A DNA stretch of 64,000 bases, taken from NCBI GenBank assembly GCA_038373865.1, contig JAXGGA010005836.1, positions 1-64,000 of the forward strand, in the 5' to 3' direction. Source of the stretch: Uloborus plumipes. Taxonomy: Eukaryota; Arthropoda; Arachnida; Araneae; Uloboridae. The notes under the pieces were generated by a model that did not search any database, was not told the DNA's origin, and saw nothing but the letters and a program-made list of their open reading frames with translations. Both the position numbers and the translations under genes were made by a program. Shown in pieces: positions 13,451 through 25,375 of this stretch. The first letter of the stretch is position 1, and the number at the start of each line of letters is the position of its first letter.

Positions 13451-14591
13451 TACATTAAAAAAAAAATTAATTAAAAGAAAACAATTTGTTATAGATATTA
13501 AGGAAACTTGAACAGGTCAGAATTTGAATTGTATTAATCGGTCTTCGAGATCAAAGTGACAATTTACCGAAAAAATAATAATAAATGTAGAAATTATTCT
13601 TCCTAGTTACTAGCTGCTTTTGATTGTATTTATGAGTGTTATCAATCAAAAGCCAACTTTTAAAGAAAGAATTGACGTTTTCATATGTGTTGTTTGTAGA
13701 ATTAATACTCATAACTGTTCATAATTTCGTAAATTTGAATTAGCATCGATGAGATATTATTAATGATTGCAAACATCATTAAATGTATCTGCTCATTTTC
13801 ATCTTTATTTTGTATAGTATTGTAGATGATAGAGAAGACGTTTAGAAAATATATTTTCGCTCATTATTACATATTTAGTGTTCAGTTTTCCTTCAATACA
13901 GAAACATTGCAGGTTTTCATTAAGAAAATGAAAACGTAATTTATCAGATACATTGTGAAATGGATGTATACCAAGTTAACACTGCAGCCATTCTTTTGAC
14001 TTCACTTTTATAAGTTCTATTTTATCGTAGTTTCAAAGTTTTTTTTATAATTATTATTATTTATTTTTTTTTTATTTTTAATGGAATTCAAGTTTCACTT
14101 TTGATTAATTCTTTTTCGAAATAAAATTTCGTAGGAATTATGAAAATGCAGAATTTTATGTACGCTTAAATTAGAACGAAACGTAAATGACACATTCTTA
14201 CATAATCATGAAAATATTTAATATCAGTGCTTTCCTGTATTATTTTCTATTATTCTTAATTAGAAATTAAGGAGCATCGTCAGCGTTTAGCTACGCATGA
14301 AAACAAAATACAATTCATTACATTGTTAGTTTCCCTCGATGCAAAGTATAAATAATTTTTTTGGTTTAGTATATTAAATTATGTAAAAAAAAAAATCAGG
14401 TAAATATATAATAACATATTTCTTACATTGCACCAGTTTTTTTAAGTTTTAACATTGTCATTTTATCATTGTCAAAACTTAACCGTAGTAAATGCAGCGA
14501 AAATGCTTCCTCAAGTAACTTCTTTGATCCTGAGGCCCTTATAAAAAGGAGTCCCGCGGTGTCTAATAGCGGTCGGAGTTGAGATGTACCT
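13451..14591. other. AT-rich sequence up to the palindrome edge
   Basis: No gene or structured repeat seen. The last 100 bases are GC-richer (GCGGTGTCTAATAGCGGTCG). They have no counterpart beyond the right arm, so the inverted duplication ends here. Confidence 0.5.
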
Positions 14592-16865
14592 TGGTTGATT
14601 TTTCGTTTATACAACACAGAAGGATATTTTACGGAAGATCTTGCAGCAAAGGGATAAGGCCAAAAGATATAACTCGGAAGTCATTCACGGGGGCTTGGAA
14701 AATATTTTCCACACTTTTATTTTCTTTCTTTGATAGTTTAAATATGAAATTCTTTGAAGATCAGTGGCTGAAGTCAGGATAAACTGGGGAATTATCGTTT
14801 AAATTCCATTCAGTTTTGCAAGATACATGGAATGGTTTAAATTTTTTCTTAGCGAGAAAAAGGATAAGAATCTTTAATGGTTACCCTAAAAGAGGGCGGT
14901 ATAAATCCATTTTTAACAGCAAGAAAATGACAAACATAAAGCTTGGGTACATTCAATAATGTATTGCGAAAATTAAAATAAAGAAAAAACGCACTGTAAC
15001 AGCACTAACTATATATTTTGTAGTAAGAACGCTCTGGCCATTTCCATCAACTATTCTATCTTGCAGCATCTAGAAATTAACTATAAGTTAGATATCGTTA
15101 TCACTGAATCTATCTTTATAATAGGTGAAGTTAAAATAATATCAAAAAACTAGCTGCTCACTAATTGGAAAACAGCAATAAACGCCAAGACGATAGAATT
15201 GGTGCCAAACTGAAAAAATCTACTAGAAGAATTGAATTAAAGTTAGTATCGTTTGCATGATACAATGCATCATTAACAAACGACCAAACGCGAAGAAGAC
15301 AGAAATGCTTTAGCAAATTTTGGTTCATAAGAAAAGGGAACTGTTACTTTAGTTTGACTCAGAAATTAAACTTTTATGAATGTTTTTCCATGCTAAACAA
15401 AGATAAAAAATCGAAAAGCACATTTATTACTTCTCTCCAAACTTATTTTCAATCACGATAGTTCGCTACTCTCAGGAGCTCAATCCAATTTTTTCATTGA
15501 AATAAAAATATATAATGTAACAAAAAGAGCTACTCAATTTTTCATTCATTCCTTTTAAAAAAGAAATCGTACTATTTTAGGCAACTTTTCAGAAAATGTG
15601 AAGAGCGTTTTATTTAAATCTCTTTAAATAAATAATCATTTCTGAAGTGCATTAAAAAATGCAGTCTTTTTATAAAAAACAAAAAGAGAAAACGAAAAAA
15701 AGATGCTTTTAAGCTTACTTGAGTATATTTCAAGAATCGGAATGTTTGGAAAGAAAAGAAAAATCGAAAACATAGTACCAGAAAACGTTAAATCTTTTTG
15801 TACAGTAAGTTTCTATGTTCAATATTTATATCGCTTCGTGATTTTTTTTTTGCTTAGCACTTAAATATTTTTCATCGTATATCATAATATATCTTTAAAG
15901 ATTTTTTTCTCAATTTTCTTAAACCGCTGGTGAAGTTTTGTTGAAGAAATATTTAAGTTACACACAGCAAATGGCATTGGAACTTAAGTGCGGTTCAATG
16001 AGTATGAGTTGCCATTTTTACTCCCATTTAGCCCTTAAACTAGTGATTTTTGAAAAGTTTTTATTTTTATTTTTTATTTTAGTGATGAAACTTAGACGAT
16101 ATCCAATAAATCAGCTTTTTGCGAGCTGGTAATTGTGAAAAATTATTTTTCATAACTCTATACAACTACTATTAAATTAATTCATTAGTGATAAGTTAAT
16201 TGTTTTTTTTTATTTGCCTTAAAGTATAAAAATTACTTTTTAATATTTGTTAGTGCTCTGCTTGCATGATATTAAGTAGAGAATAAATATATTTAATGAT
16301 TGACAAAAATTTGTACAAAATTATAATGCTTAAGCGCATGGAGTAATTTTGCAATTAACACTAACTTGCTATGCAGAGAATAGAAATGTGAAAGTGAAAA
16401 AAAAAAGAGTGGTTTCAATATAATACTAAGTAATGCTTCAAAATATGGCGTTACGTTAGTTGCGATAACTTTAGTTTGCCTTAAAAAAATTAAATCGAAT
16501 TAGCAACGAAGTGCATTTTAAGAATTTCTTCATTGCAATCTGTAAAGAAAGTTTTATTTCAAGCTGTAGTTTACAATTCGTTACAAATGACAATGCAGTA
16601 AGAATATATTACTTGCACATTTTTGTTAGGAATTTTCTAAAAAAACTGACTCATTTTACCTCACCTGACCCAACTTCTTTTTGTTAGTTAAAAACTCTGT
16701 ATTAAGAGTGCAAAACACTTTTTTTTTTCATAACTTTGTTAAAATATTAAAAAGACGTAACATGTAAGACCTAATTCTCATTCTTAGTCTTCATTCATTT
16801 TAGACATTTTCCTTTTTTAATGAATTTAAATAAATGTTGCAAGTTGCTTCAGCGGCAGGTATTAA

Positions 16866-17378
16866 CCCATTAATGCCTAGCGTCCCTTTTTAGGGACGGT
16901 CCAAAAAAGGGTCTGAATTTCCCCAAAATGAACATTTCAACCAAATAATAGTGTTTAGTTAGTACCTGGGTATTGTTTCAATTCGTTATTAACAGATTGC
17001 TGCACATAAACATTGTAAAGTGTGTTCTGTAGCAGTTTTAATATGCTCTTTATCAAAAATGACATCGTACACAATCGCAAGAAGAAAAGCTAAGTTTTCA
17101 AAGTGATTCCTAGCTTCCCAGTTTATGTTAATTGCTGATTTTATTTCTTCTTATAAAATGTCTTTTTAAATACTACATCGTAGGCAGAAATTTTTTTAGT
17201 AAAACAAGTGTGTACCCTCTGGGGTCTATCGTAACTTTTAAGGGACGATTTTCCTTTCCTTAATAAAACAATTATTTTTTACATAATATTTTTAAAATTA
17301 TTTTTCCCGTCCATTAAACACTGTTTGTAACCAGTATACAAAATATCTTTGGAAAAAAAAATGTCAGGCATTAATGGG
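16866..17378. mobile_element. piggyBac-like MITE (left arm)
   Basis: The terminal inverted repeat CCCATTAATGCCT…AGGCATTAATGGG is flanked on each side by TTAA (16862-16865 and 17379-17382). A TTAA target plus ends beginning CCC is the piggyBac signature. Inside each end are small palindromes (GTCCCTTTTTAGGGAC at 16882; a looser AGGGACGATTTTCC near 17240). It is 513 bp, non-coding, and duplicated with the palindrome. Confidence 0.85.
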
Positions 17379-18479
17379 TTAATATAGAATTAACTCTAAT
17401 TTTCCTCAAACCGTAGCTTAGCCCACTTTTTCAATAACTATCGCATGTCATTTCTCAAGTTAAGACGGTTATCTTTAAAGTAAAGAAATGTCATAGTATT
17501 CTTCTTTCGTAAAGAGATGGAATGCAGTTTAGGCAATATTTCACATTGCTGTCACTCTTCCTGCATTGTTGAATTCATAGTTTTATGCAAGTTAAAAGCT
17601 CTCCATTTGGTTGCCAAAAGCAACGCGTCGGTTCAAATGACGGTATAATCATACGTAACGAATAAATTCTGGATTGTTGTTTCTTTTGACAATTTAAATA
17701 TCGAAGCATATGCATAGTGAAATAAACGTCAATCACCATATAATTAATCTTGAAATATACGTATGTGAAATGTTAATTCAAAATAAGTGCCACAAAAGCA
17801 CGAAGATAATAGTATAAAAAACGAATTGACCCCTTCCTCTCCCGATTAAAGAATTATGAAATGACTCGATGCTCGTAATTTGCTATTGAAAGTAAGCGTT
17901 CATTTTTTTTTTAAATTTTATAAAATGCAACATTAACTCAATTGTTCACATTTCCAAAAAGAAAACGACCATAAATTTTTAGTCTACAGGTTGTGGTGTT
18001 CTTTAACTTTGGGGAAGGGGGGCCAGGGGGTAACAAAATGGTGTACTTTTTGCATTTAAACTATTCAAGGAAAAAACAGAGTTGAAAAGCGCTCTCTGTT
18101 ATCTATTCATAGTTATTTTGTTTATTAATTACAGTTATTTAAGGACCATGTAACTTCCATGTAAAAAGTTTTTCGTTTCGTATTCAAAAACAATAACGTA
18201 TACATTGTAAGGTTAGTTTTGAAATTTTGATTATCATTTCCATAACAATAATCTACTAAAACCCTCTGTAGTTAACATTAAATCTATTTATGTATGATGT
18301 AACTTCAATTGAAGCTAGAAATATTTAAGTATAATATAAGAGTATCGTAAAATTTTTTAACTGGGAAAGTAAAATTAAGCGAAAGCAACTTACCTTTCAT
18401 TATTCTCCTTTTACGGACAAAATGACAAAACGGATTTTTATAAAATTTTGGAATTTCGATTTAAATCATATGCTGTAAA

Positions 18480-18530
18480 AAATTATTTCTAAATGTAAAA
18501 TTTAGCCCACAAAGCTCCGGATTTGTTCCG
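18480..18530. other. 22-bp insertion/deletion difference between arms
   Basis: Left arm reads TAGCCCACAAAGCTCCGGAT before TTGTTCCGATAATTT. The right arm (about 31950-31985) goes straight from its short equivalent to TTGTTCCGATAATTT. This is one of the larger length differences between arms and lies in the more diverged outer part. Confidence 0.75.
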
Positions 18531-19143
18531 ATAATTTATATTTAAAATAGTACTTTGAAAATTGATAATTCTGGCAAAATAATGCGTTAAAATAAAAAAA
18601 TATAGAGATGTACTTCATCAATAAAATTGTTGTTTCTCTCTAAACTGCAATGTAAGATATTACTTTCCTTTAAGGAAAAGTTTTCTGAACAAAACTAAAC
18701 AACATCTATGTGAGCCAGATTAATTATAAAAATCCGTTCGTTACATTGCTCTATAACATATCTTTTCTTCCAGTAGCTAAACGGATAGAAGCAGTCTGAT
18801 TCAACACTTACCTGAAAAGAAAATAACAGGCGTTAGTTCCTTCTTGGTTAAAATGACTTACTGAGACAAAGATATAAAGAATATTCTTAAAAAATAACCT
18901 TTATCGTTTAGATAAACGTTTGTTAATTAAATTAACGAAGTGCCATTATAAAGCAAGTAGTTTGTTAAGATAAAAAAATGCTAAGTAACTAAAGACGAAA
19001 TCGATAAAGGTAACAAAAATAAAGCACGTTGAAGAGCGAATGGTTAAATGATTCAATTGAGCTTTAAATAAACATGGACATATTTGTTCTGTAAAATGTA
19101 GCTTTTTTTACATATTTCGCAAAGAATTTAAGATATAGTATGA

Positions 19144-19509
19144 ATGTTTACCGAAAAAAAACCAACGACAAAATTTTCAGCAAAAACACGCAAGCGTAGA
19201 CCGGGTAGGTTAAGTAAAAATAGTGTTAATGTGCTATGCTTAAGCGTTTCAAATAAGGGTTACTTAGGCGTGTCTTACCTTAAGCCACTTGCACCTGTCA
19301 CAGTGAGACGTAAAACTAAAGCTATTGCCATGTACACATATTTTATAGAAACAAATGTCGCCTCATTTCAATATATTACCTTTTATTTCAAAATATTTTC
19401 ATCAAACTGTCTTGTACAACTTATTAAAACTTTACACACAAATTGCCAGACATGTAATTTGCAAAGCGAAAATTCTATAGTAAATAACTCTTACCTGCTT
19501 TACCGATAA
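19144..19509 (+). CDS. 121-codon ORF of unknown status (left arm)
   Basis: The longest plausible frame in the arm. The product is basic at the N-terminus (MFTEKKPTTKFSAKTRKRRP) and then hydrophobic and aromatic with several Cys (the segment near residues 100-108 contains CQTC). There is no domain, no signal peptide and no clear splice or poly(A) context. The identical 366 bp lies inverted at 30974-31339. Identity extends well beyond the ORF on both sides, so it reflects a conserved tract of the palindrome, not selection on the frame. Probably a chance ORF. Confidence 0.12.
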   Translation: MFTEKKPTTKFSAKTRKRRPGRLSKNSVNVLCLSVSNKGYLGVSYLKPLAPVTVRRKTKAIAMYTYFIETNVASFQYITFYFKIFSSNCLVQLIKTLHTNCQTCNLQSENSIVNNSYLLYR

Positions 19510-20430
19510 AATAACAGTTAGTAATGCACCTTAGTTTTTTTTTTTTTTCAAATAAAAAAAAATGTTGCTGTCAATGTACTTATAAATTTTTAGAACGAAT
19601 TAATTAGCTTTTTTTAATGTATTGCTTAACATATGTCCCTAAATTTAAGTGACCTAAATTGGTATTTTATGATGACACTAAAATAGAAAATTAGAACACT
19701 ACTTAATACACAGAATACAAACTTAATATAGGACGATTTTTCGAAGGTGGTAATTTTAAAGAGAGACATATTTTAAGATGTGTGTACAACTATTATTCCT
19801 TGTAATCATTTAAAATAGTATTTTACTTACTTAAACTAGTAAAATATTTCAACGCGATATGCAAATTTAATGCCACATTTTATCTTGCTTGTTTTTAAGA
19901 CAGCTTGCTCTAAACCTCGGTCTGCGTTTAAAGTGACTTGTTTTCCTGACACAACATATTTTTTATTACTAGTAGTGCTACTCACGATTTAACCCATTTT
20001 CCTTAAGTACGATATTAGCTTTAAATGCAGCTTCTCGTAAAACTGTACGGCAATAAAAACTCCTTATTTAAGTAATAAGTAATTTACCCTTAAAAATATC
20101 CTTTTTCTTATGCTGCTTATCAGTATATTTGTTGTTTTCTAATATTTATTAATTGTTTATTCACATTTTGTTTCAATTAAGATGTTTAATAACGTTATTA
20201 GCTTTTCAGGATTTGAAGCAAATTTTATGTATTGTGAGAAGCTACTAAGTATTTGCAAACCTAGTGCATTCCCCGAGACTGGCACCCATTCTTTCATGTA
20301 GCACCACTATTGGCGAAATGCCATTGTCACAAGAGTTTTAACACCCAGTTTCTCTACTAGATAGAGGGACCCAGGCTCTATTCGTTGCGAAACTGCACTA
20401 GGAATTTTAAGTTTACTAAGAGATACTCCA

Positions 20431-20568
20431 TGAAGCAAATGCACCCACAGCTCGATCATAGCATCCTAAGACTGCAGTTTCGTCCTTATTATGGACTCCT
20501 CAGTTCATAATAAGGACGAAACTGCAGTCTTAGGATGCTATGATCGAGCTGTGAGTGCATTTGCTTCA
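20431..20568. repeat. Hairpin unit with 24-bp loop (left arm)
   Basis: TGAAGCAAATGCACCCACAG… at 20431 is mirrored by …GAGTGCATTTGCTTCA ending 20568. The stem is about 57 bp, tipped by GTCCTTA/TAAGGAC, with the loop ATTATGGACTCCTCAG… between. The same unit recurs once more as a half copy at about 20775-20840. It belongs to a dispersed repeat family with the shoulder sequence TCAGTTCTGCCTCAGCCCTG and GGGCGGTAACTCATTGCAT. Confidence 0.8.
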
Positions 20569-20890
20569 GTTCTGCCTCAGCCCTGGCTTATGGGCGGTAA
20601 CTCATTGCATATTACCCAGCTTTTGCCTTCAAATTTCGAGTTGAGCCGCACCATGGTTTGCGGACGCTCGCCGGTAAGATAAATTCACTTTATCTAGCAG
20701 TTTGTTGGCTATCTTAGCTACATTAAGATGATTTTTGCCTCCAGCTCGATCATTGGCTGTTCCTAACTAAAAAGTCCATAATAGGGACGAAACTGCAGTC
20801 TTAGGATGCTATGATCAAGCTGTGGGTGCATTTGCTTCAGTTCTGTCTCAGCCCTCGCTTATGGGAGGTAACTCATTGCATAATACTCCA
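20569..20890. repeat. Dispersed repeat shoulder units
   Basis: The module CAGCCCTGGCTTATGGGCGG-TAACTCATTGCAT occurs at about 20577. A variant (CTCGCTTATGGGAGG) is at about 20853, and another (CTTGGCTCAAGGGCGGTAAC) at about 23158. This marks a multi-copy family. In this patch the two palindrome arms differ by about 14 substitutions in 270 bp, far more than on either side. Confidence 0.6.
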
Positions 20891-21241
20891 TGAACTTTCT
20901 AATCATAGCAACTCGAATCACGGCTGCAAAAGTGATCTTACTACAACAAAACATAGCTGTTTATCAGAAAATTTGAAAAACATATATTTTAATTTTCCTT
21001 TCTTCACATTTTTCACTTTGCTTATGTGTGCCTCAGTTCTTGCTTTTTATTATTATTATTTTTTTATGTATGGGACGTAGAACAACTTTATTTAAAATTA
21101 CAGATTATTTTATGAAAATGAGCTAAAATTTAACTTTTCTGGCTTAAATACGTATTCAATAAAAAGTGCATGCAAAAAAATAACAATTGGAAACATATTA
21201 CTCCGGATTCATTAGCAAATCACCTGTACACATTGTATATC

Positions 21242-21469
21242 TTAAAAATTAAAACCTTCAGCATATCTCACAGCATATTCGCCTGTAGATGTACCAGATA
21301 TTGCCAGCCATTTATCTCCTACCGATGCTTGACTTGGAACAATGGTGGCTGACAGGTGCTGAAATCTCCATCTATTTTCTTTCCTCCCAAGTTCGCACGC
21401 CCGCCTCCTAGCGCAATTACATGGTTTCCCGTATCTATTATACACGAGTGGTGGCCCCCTAAGAACCAT
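21242..21469 (-). CDS. 75-codon ORF in GC-richer block (left arm, doubtful)
   Basis: A frame on the minus strand beginning MVLRGPPLVYNRYGKP and containing CNCARRRACELGR. The block 21290-21470 is clearly GC-richer than its surroundings. It is duplicated without change at 29037-29264 on the plus strand. No domain is recognised. Downstream (21515-21620) lies GGTTACCCATGGCAACATCC, part of the same richer block. Could be a fragment of a repeat or of a mobile element gene. No evidence of expression. Confidence 0.15.
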   Translation of the reverse strand: MVLRGPPLVYNRYGKPCNCARRRACELGRKENRWRFQHLSATIVPSQASVGDKWLAISGTSTGEYAVRYAEGFNF

Positions 21470-22759
21470 AAATTATACCCCTAACCCCATGCTTGTTGTG
21501 TGCTTTTACAGCTTGATTTTGGTTACCCATGGCAACATCCAAAACTTAGCAATCCTATCATTAGGTAGAGTTTCCTAGATACCTAAGATCCCTTGGGACA
21601 CTACCTGGATGTATTTTCGGAAGCCAGTTAGTGACAGCGAAAAATTTTCGCTGCCTTTTTTCATCACTTCTTTTGCTTTCATTTTCCAACCTTTATTACG
21701 GCACTTAGTATACTCAGGCGTCGACTTTTAGCCACGAGCGCTACACAATGATCCAAGTAAATTGTAGGGAAATTTAGGACCATCGGGCTGATAAATTATG
21801 TGTGAAGTTTCGAACGCTTGTAATAATAATGGGCCTGGAATGAGAGTTTATTACGATTTAGGATAGTGGAAGTTTAGTCCCGAGTGGCCTTATGAACCGG
21901 TCATTGTCTAAAAATTTACAAATTTCATTTTTTCTGTTCAGTTATTTAATGAGCTTCCTATGCATAAAAGTGAATACCGATGTTTTGTTAACCATAAAAT
22001 GGGATAGAAAGGGTTCGTTATGGATATATACTCAGCGCATTTTTAGATTAACTTAATGTAAAATGAAGTTTTAGTAATCAGTAAATTAAAAAAAGTGCTA
22101 AAAGCGAACAAAATTACTTTAAAAAGTTCACATCATAACTTAGATCTTTTGAATAGATTTGCTTGCTATAAAAGCAACAAATGTAAGAAGAAGAGTCTTC
22201 TAGGAAATGATGAAAATCATTTTTGTGTCAAAATCGTCTCATTGATAAACGGTTTTATTCAACAAAAAGAATAGTTTATTTTGATTACAAGATTTTTTTA
22301 ATGATACAGCAAAATGAACTTATTTTATTGTTCCCAAACAATCATTGCAACTTATTTTTCTTTTAATTTATTATTTTAAAATACTGAACTGTATGCGTTA
22401 GTATAAAATCTTTTATTTTTTTACAACACTTTTTATGATTCATTAATTACTTAAAACTGAATGGGCTTCCGATAAAAAATGATAATCTTTAGCATTTAGA
22501 CTTTTAATTAACAACTAGCCGAACGTTTAGAAAATATTTAATTATTAAATACTTTAGTATATTATTTTATCTTAAATTTGCTTATTTATTTTTGTACATT
22601 TTCGATTATTAAAACTTTTGGCTAAAACCCATAAATAGGCAGGGAATACTATCCGTCAAAGTAAGAAATGACAAACGAAGTGAGTTATGAAAATAATTCT
22701 TATAGCATTTTGTATGTAAACAATGCCATGGAAAATAAATTTTATAATATATAATCATA

Positions 22760-23175
22760 GCAAAACATTATTTTTTACTACGAGCTTTCTCACGGTGTCT
22801 GTCTGTATGTCTGTAATAACTTAAAAATTGTATGCCGTAGAAAATTGAAATTTTACAGTTAGGTTCTGAGTGGATTTTAGTTGTGCACTTCCCCTTTTGC
22901 ATTCATTCGGATGCTCCAAAGAGGGCTTTTGACACCTTTTCGGAACAAATTAGTGTTAATTTCAATGTTGGCTTGAATGATGTTATACGTGGCTGGTACG
23001 TGGCGGTAAATCGCCAAGCTTTTGGTGCTCAAGTTCTTGTCGCCAACGTGGGGAAACTTTTAGCAAAAACACTAATCGGGTTTCATTAGCCGTTATTGGT
23101 GATATTTAGCGAATAATCCATTGAATCATGAATACTTTCATTTAGTTCTGCTTAAGCCTTGGCTCAAGGGCGGTA
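22760..23175 (+). repeat. Probable dispersed repeat with 68-codon frame
   Basis: The segment starts with GTGTCTGTCTGTATGTCTGT, then AAAATTGAAATTTTACAG, a Pro/Cys-bearing short frame (22883-23089, beginning MHFPFCIHSDAPKRAF), a small symmetry GGCGGTAAATCGCC (23003-23016), and finally a shoulder unit GGCTCAAGGGCGGTAACTTG. The style is that of a non-coding interspersed repeat. I do not know its family. The identical copy lies at 27331-27746. Confidence 0.35.
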
Positions 23176-23304
23176 ACTTGCTATTCAATACGTTCATTTA
23201 GGTTTTTTTTTTCTTTTTTTTTTAAATACACTTTGCTGAATCTACTTATGACCTTGTGTAGAAAACTTTCAAATAATTTCAGATTATAGAAACGAGAGAA
23301 TATA

Positions 23305-23955
23305 CAGGGTGTCCACTCCAATCGTGGACCAATAGCTAATTTCTAAACCGTTAGAGATAAGCATATAGTTTATTTAGGAAAAAATCTCCAAATTACGAAA
23401 GGAATTTTTGGTCTATTCAATGTTTTTCAAAAAATCAAATTTTGAAAAAGTTGCGAAATTTAAATTTTTATACAGCCCCCCAATCATATCAATCATGTTT
23501 AGTAAAACATTCTTGACACTGTAACGTTTAAAACTAAAAAAAAATCACTCTTCTACGACAAAAATTGACCGAGTTATGACGTTTTGAAAAATCAAGATTT
23601 TGAAGGATTTCGCATACGGTCCCTTGAGCGATCTCTCGATGACGTCATGAAACAATGCAAAATCTTGATTTTTCAAAACGTCATAACTCGGTCAATTTTT
23701 GTGGTAGAAGAGTGATTTTTTTTTAGTTTTAAACGTTACAGCGTCAAGAATGTTTTACTAAATATGATTGATAGGACTGGGGGGCTGTATAAAAATTTAA
23801 ATTTCGTAACTCTTTCAAAATTTGATTTTTTGAAAAACATTGAATAGACCAAAAATTCCTTTCGTAATTTAGAGATTTTTTCCTAAATAAACTCTATGCT
23901 TATCTCTAATGGTTTAGAAATTAGCTATTGGTCCACGATTGGAGTGGACACCCTG
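23305..23955. mobile_element. 651-bp foldback MITE, TA-flanked (left arm)
   Basis: The ends CAGGGTGTCCACTCCAATCG and its complement are flanked by TA. The two halves (about 23305-23605 and 23655-23955) are reverse complements with only scattered mismatches; the loop of about 50 bp carries GATCTCTCGATGACGTCATG. Each half contains AACGTCATAACTCGGTCAAT. The element is itself a near-perfect palindrome and non-coding. TA plus CAGGGTG ends suggests a Tc1/mariner-like foldback MITE. Confidence 0.85.
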
Positions 23956-25129
23956 TATATTATAACTCATTAAATACAAATTTTATTTTATTTTTTCATT
24001 TTTATACTATCATAGCATTAAATTGTTGGTAGAAACAACAAAATGTTTACTTTTCTGTAACAAAACACCTTAAGGAAGAAATGAGTAAATTTTAATGCTT
24101 GATATTTTTTATCTATATCGTTTCTATTAATAAAACATTTCTATTTAATTTCGAGACCATTATTAATTAGATTAATCATATTTACTTATTAATGTATTAC
24201 AGCACAATTACTTCAAATATTATATAAGAAAAATTATTTTTGAAATCTTGAATTATTTTTTATTTTTTCAAATGCTTTACTAGGAGCCAATTTTGTTATT
24301 TAAAGCCTAAATGTAACTGATTTCTCCTTTTTAGTTACGCTCTCATAACTTTGAACGTAGTTCATATTTGTAAGTCAAGTCAGTCCTAGTTTAGAACAAT
24401 ATTAAAATTTAGCACATGTAGCACAAAAGTATTCCGTAAAATTTCAACTCGAAGTTGAACATTTTCGTTTCGTTTGTATAGTGGAATTTAATTACAACAC
24501 ATGGTGAAGAAAATTCATTTACGCTAAAATGCGAATGTATCGTGAAATATTTTGCTGAAATGCAACCTGGGTAGTTGCAGTATAAACGAATAATATGAGT
24601 GGTTAGTTGTGGGAAAGAGTTTCCTTCTTTTAGTATTATTTTAAAATGTTCTTTAAAAAAATATATTTAAGAAACGATTTCAGTTATCATAGAGAAATCA
24701 CAGGAATGTTCCTAAAAATTGATATTAATCCATAAGTGTTTTTACATGATATTTGATTTTAATTTTAACTGTAGGAACATCGTTATTAACACTCAATGAT
24801 TGTTGAAGATGCAATTAAAGAGCTGTGAGTAGGAGAGAGAATTACAAAGATTAAATATTTCAAGCAGCTAGCAAGATTGACTACAGTTAAACTTGCTTAT
24901 CTTTCAAAGAAGTCAGCGCTTTAATTGACTAAGATTATGGTTTTATCTAATAAGTAGTGGTAGTAGGAAGTAATTGGAATAGTGAGGTAAATTGAACTGT
25001 TTAACAATGGAAGTTTGATTCTTATATATTCAATGCTAGTTTACGACGACCAAGCAGCATTGGGAGATCATTTAGAGCGTACCGCTTGTTTCCAAAAATC
25101 TCTGTAGGTGTAGAGAAAATTACAACGTT

Positions 25130-25375
25130 CACACGGAGGCACAAATGAGCAGGGATACTGCAGACACGTGTGTCGGCGTTACAAGGAACGCCTTTTTCAA
25201 TGCAAAAAAAATTTGAGCCTTTGGATGCACAGACATCTGACAAAAGCACGGACATCCGGCTTTTGTCAGATGTCTGTGCATCCATAGGCTCAATTTTTTT
25301 TTGCATTGAAAAAGGCGTCCTTGTAACGCCGACACACGTGTCTACAGTATCCCTGCTCATTTGTGCCTCCTGTGT
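25130..25375. other. Palindrome centre and tip
   Basis: The symmetry axis lies at about 25253: CAAAAGC (25241-25247) pairs with GCTTTTG (25259-25265), and CGGA/TCCG inside leaves only about 2 unpaired bases. Over roughly 120 bp on each side the arms differ at about five places (one-base indels at ACGGAGG/CAGGAGG and AAGGAACG/AAGGACG; substitutions at CTGCAG/CTGTAG and CTTTGG/CTATGG; a shift in the A-run). This is denser than in the adjacent kilobases, which look identical. The ORFs across the tip are symmetry artefacts. Confidence 0.9.

Larger units (their letters stand above)
14592..25252 (+). repeat. Left arm of a 21.3-kb palindrome (inverted duplication)
   Basis: From TGGTTGATTTTTCG at 14592 the sequence is matched, reverse-complemented, by 25254-35876. 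Position sums of paired landmarks are constant within blocks: 50506 from the centre out to about 20.5 kb, 50483 near 19 kb, and 50468 at the outer edge. Only a few indels therefore separate the arms. Landmarks include the piggyBac-like MITE, a 121-codon ORF, the hairpin at 20431, the GC-richer block at 21242-21620 and the 651-bp foldback element. Outside 14592 and 35876 the flanks are unrelated. Confidence 0.97.

Noticed and set aside
19144..19509. Strict conservation of the 121-codon ORF between arms as evidence of selection
   Set aside because: Sequence identity between arms continues for hundreds of bases on both sides of the ORF, so conversion of the tract explains it.
21519..21534. X-box-like motif GTTACCCATGGCAAC (RFX-type)
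   Set aside because: One short degenerate motif in a repeat-like block, with a spacing variant; chance is likely. Its second copy is only the palindrome mirror.
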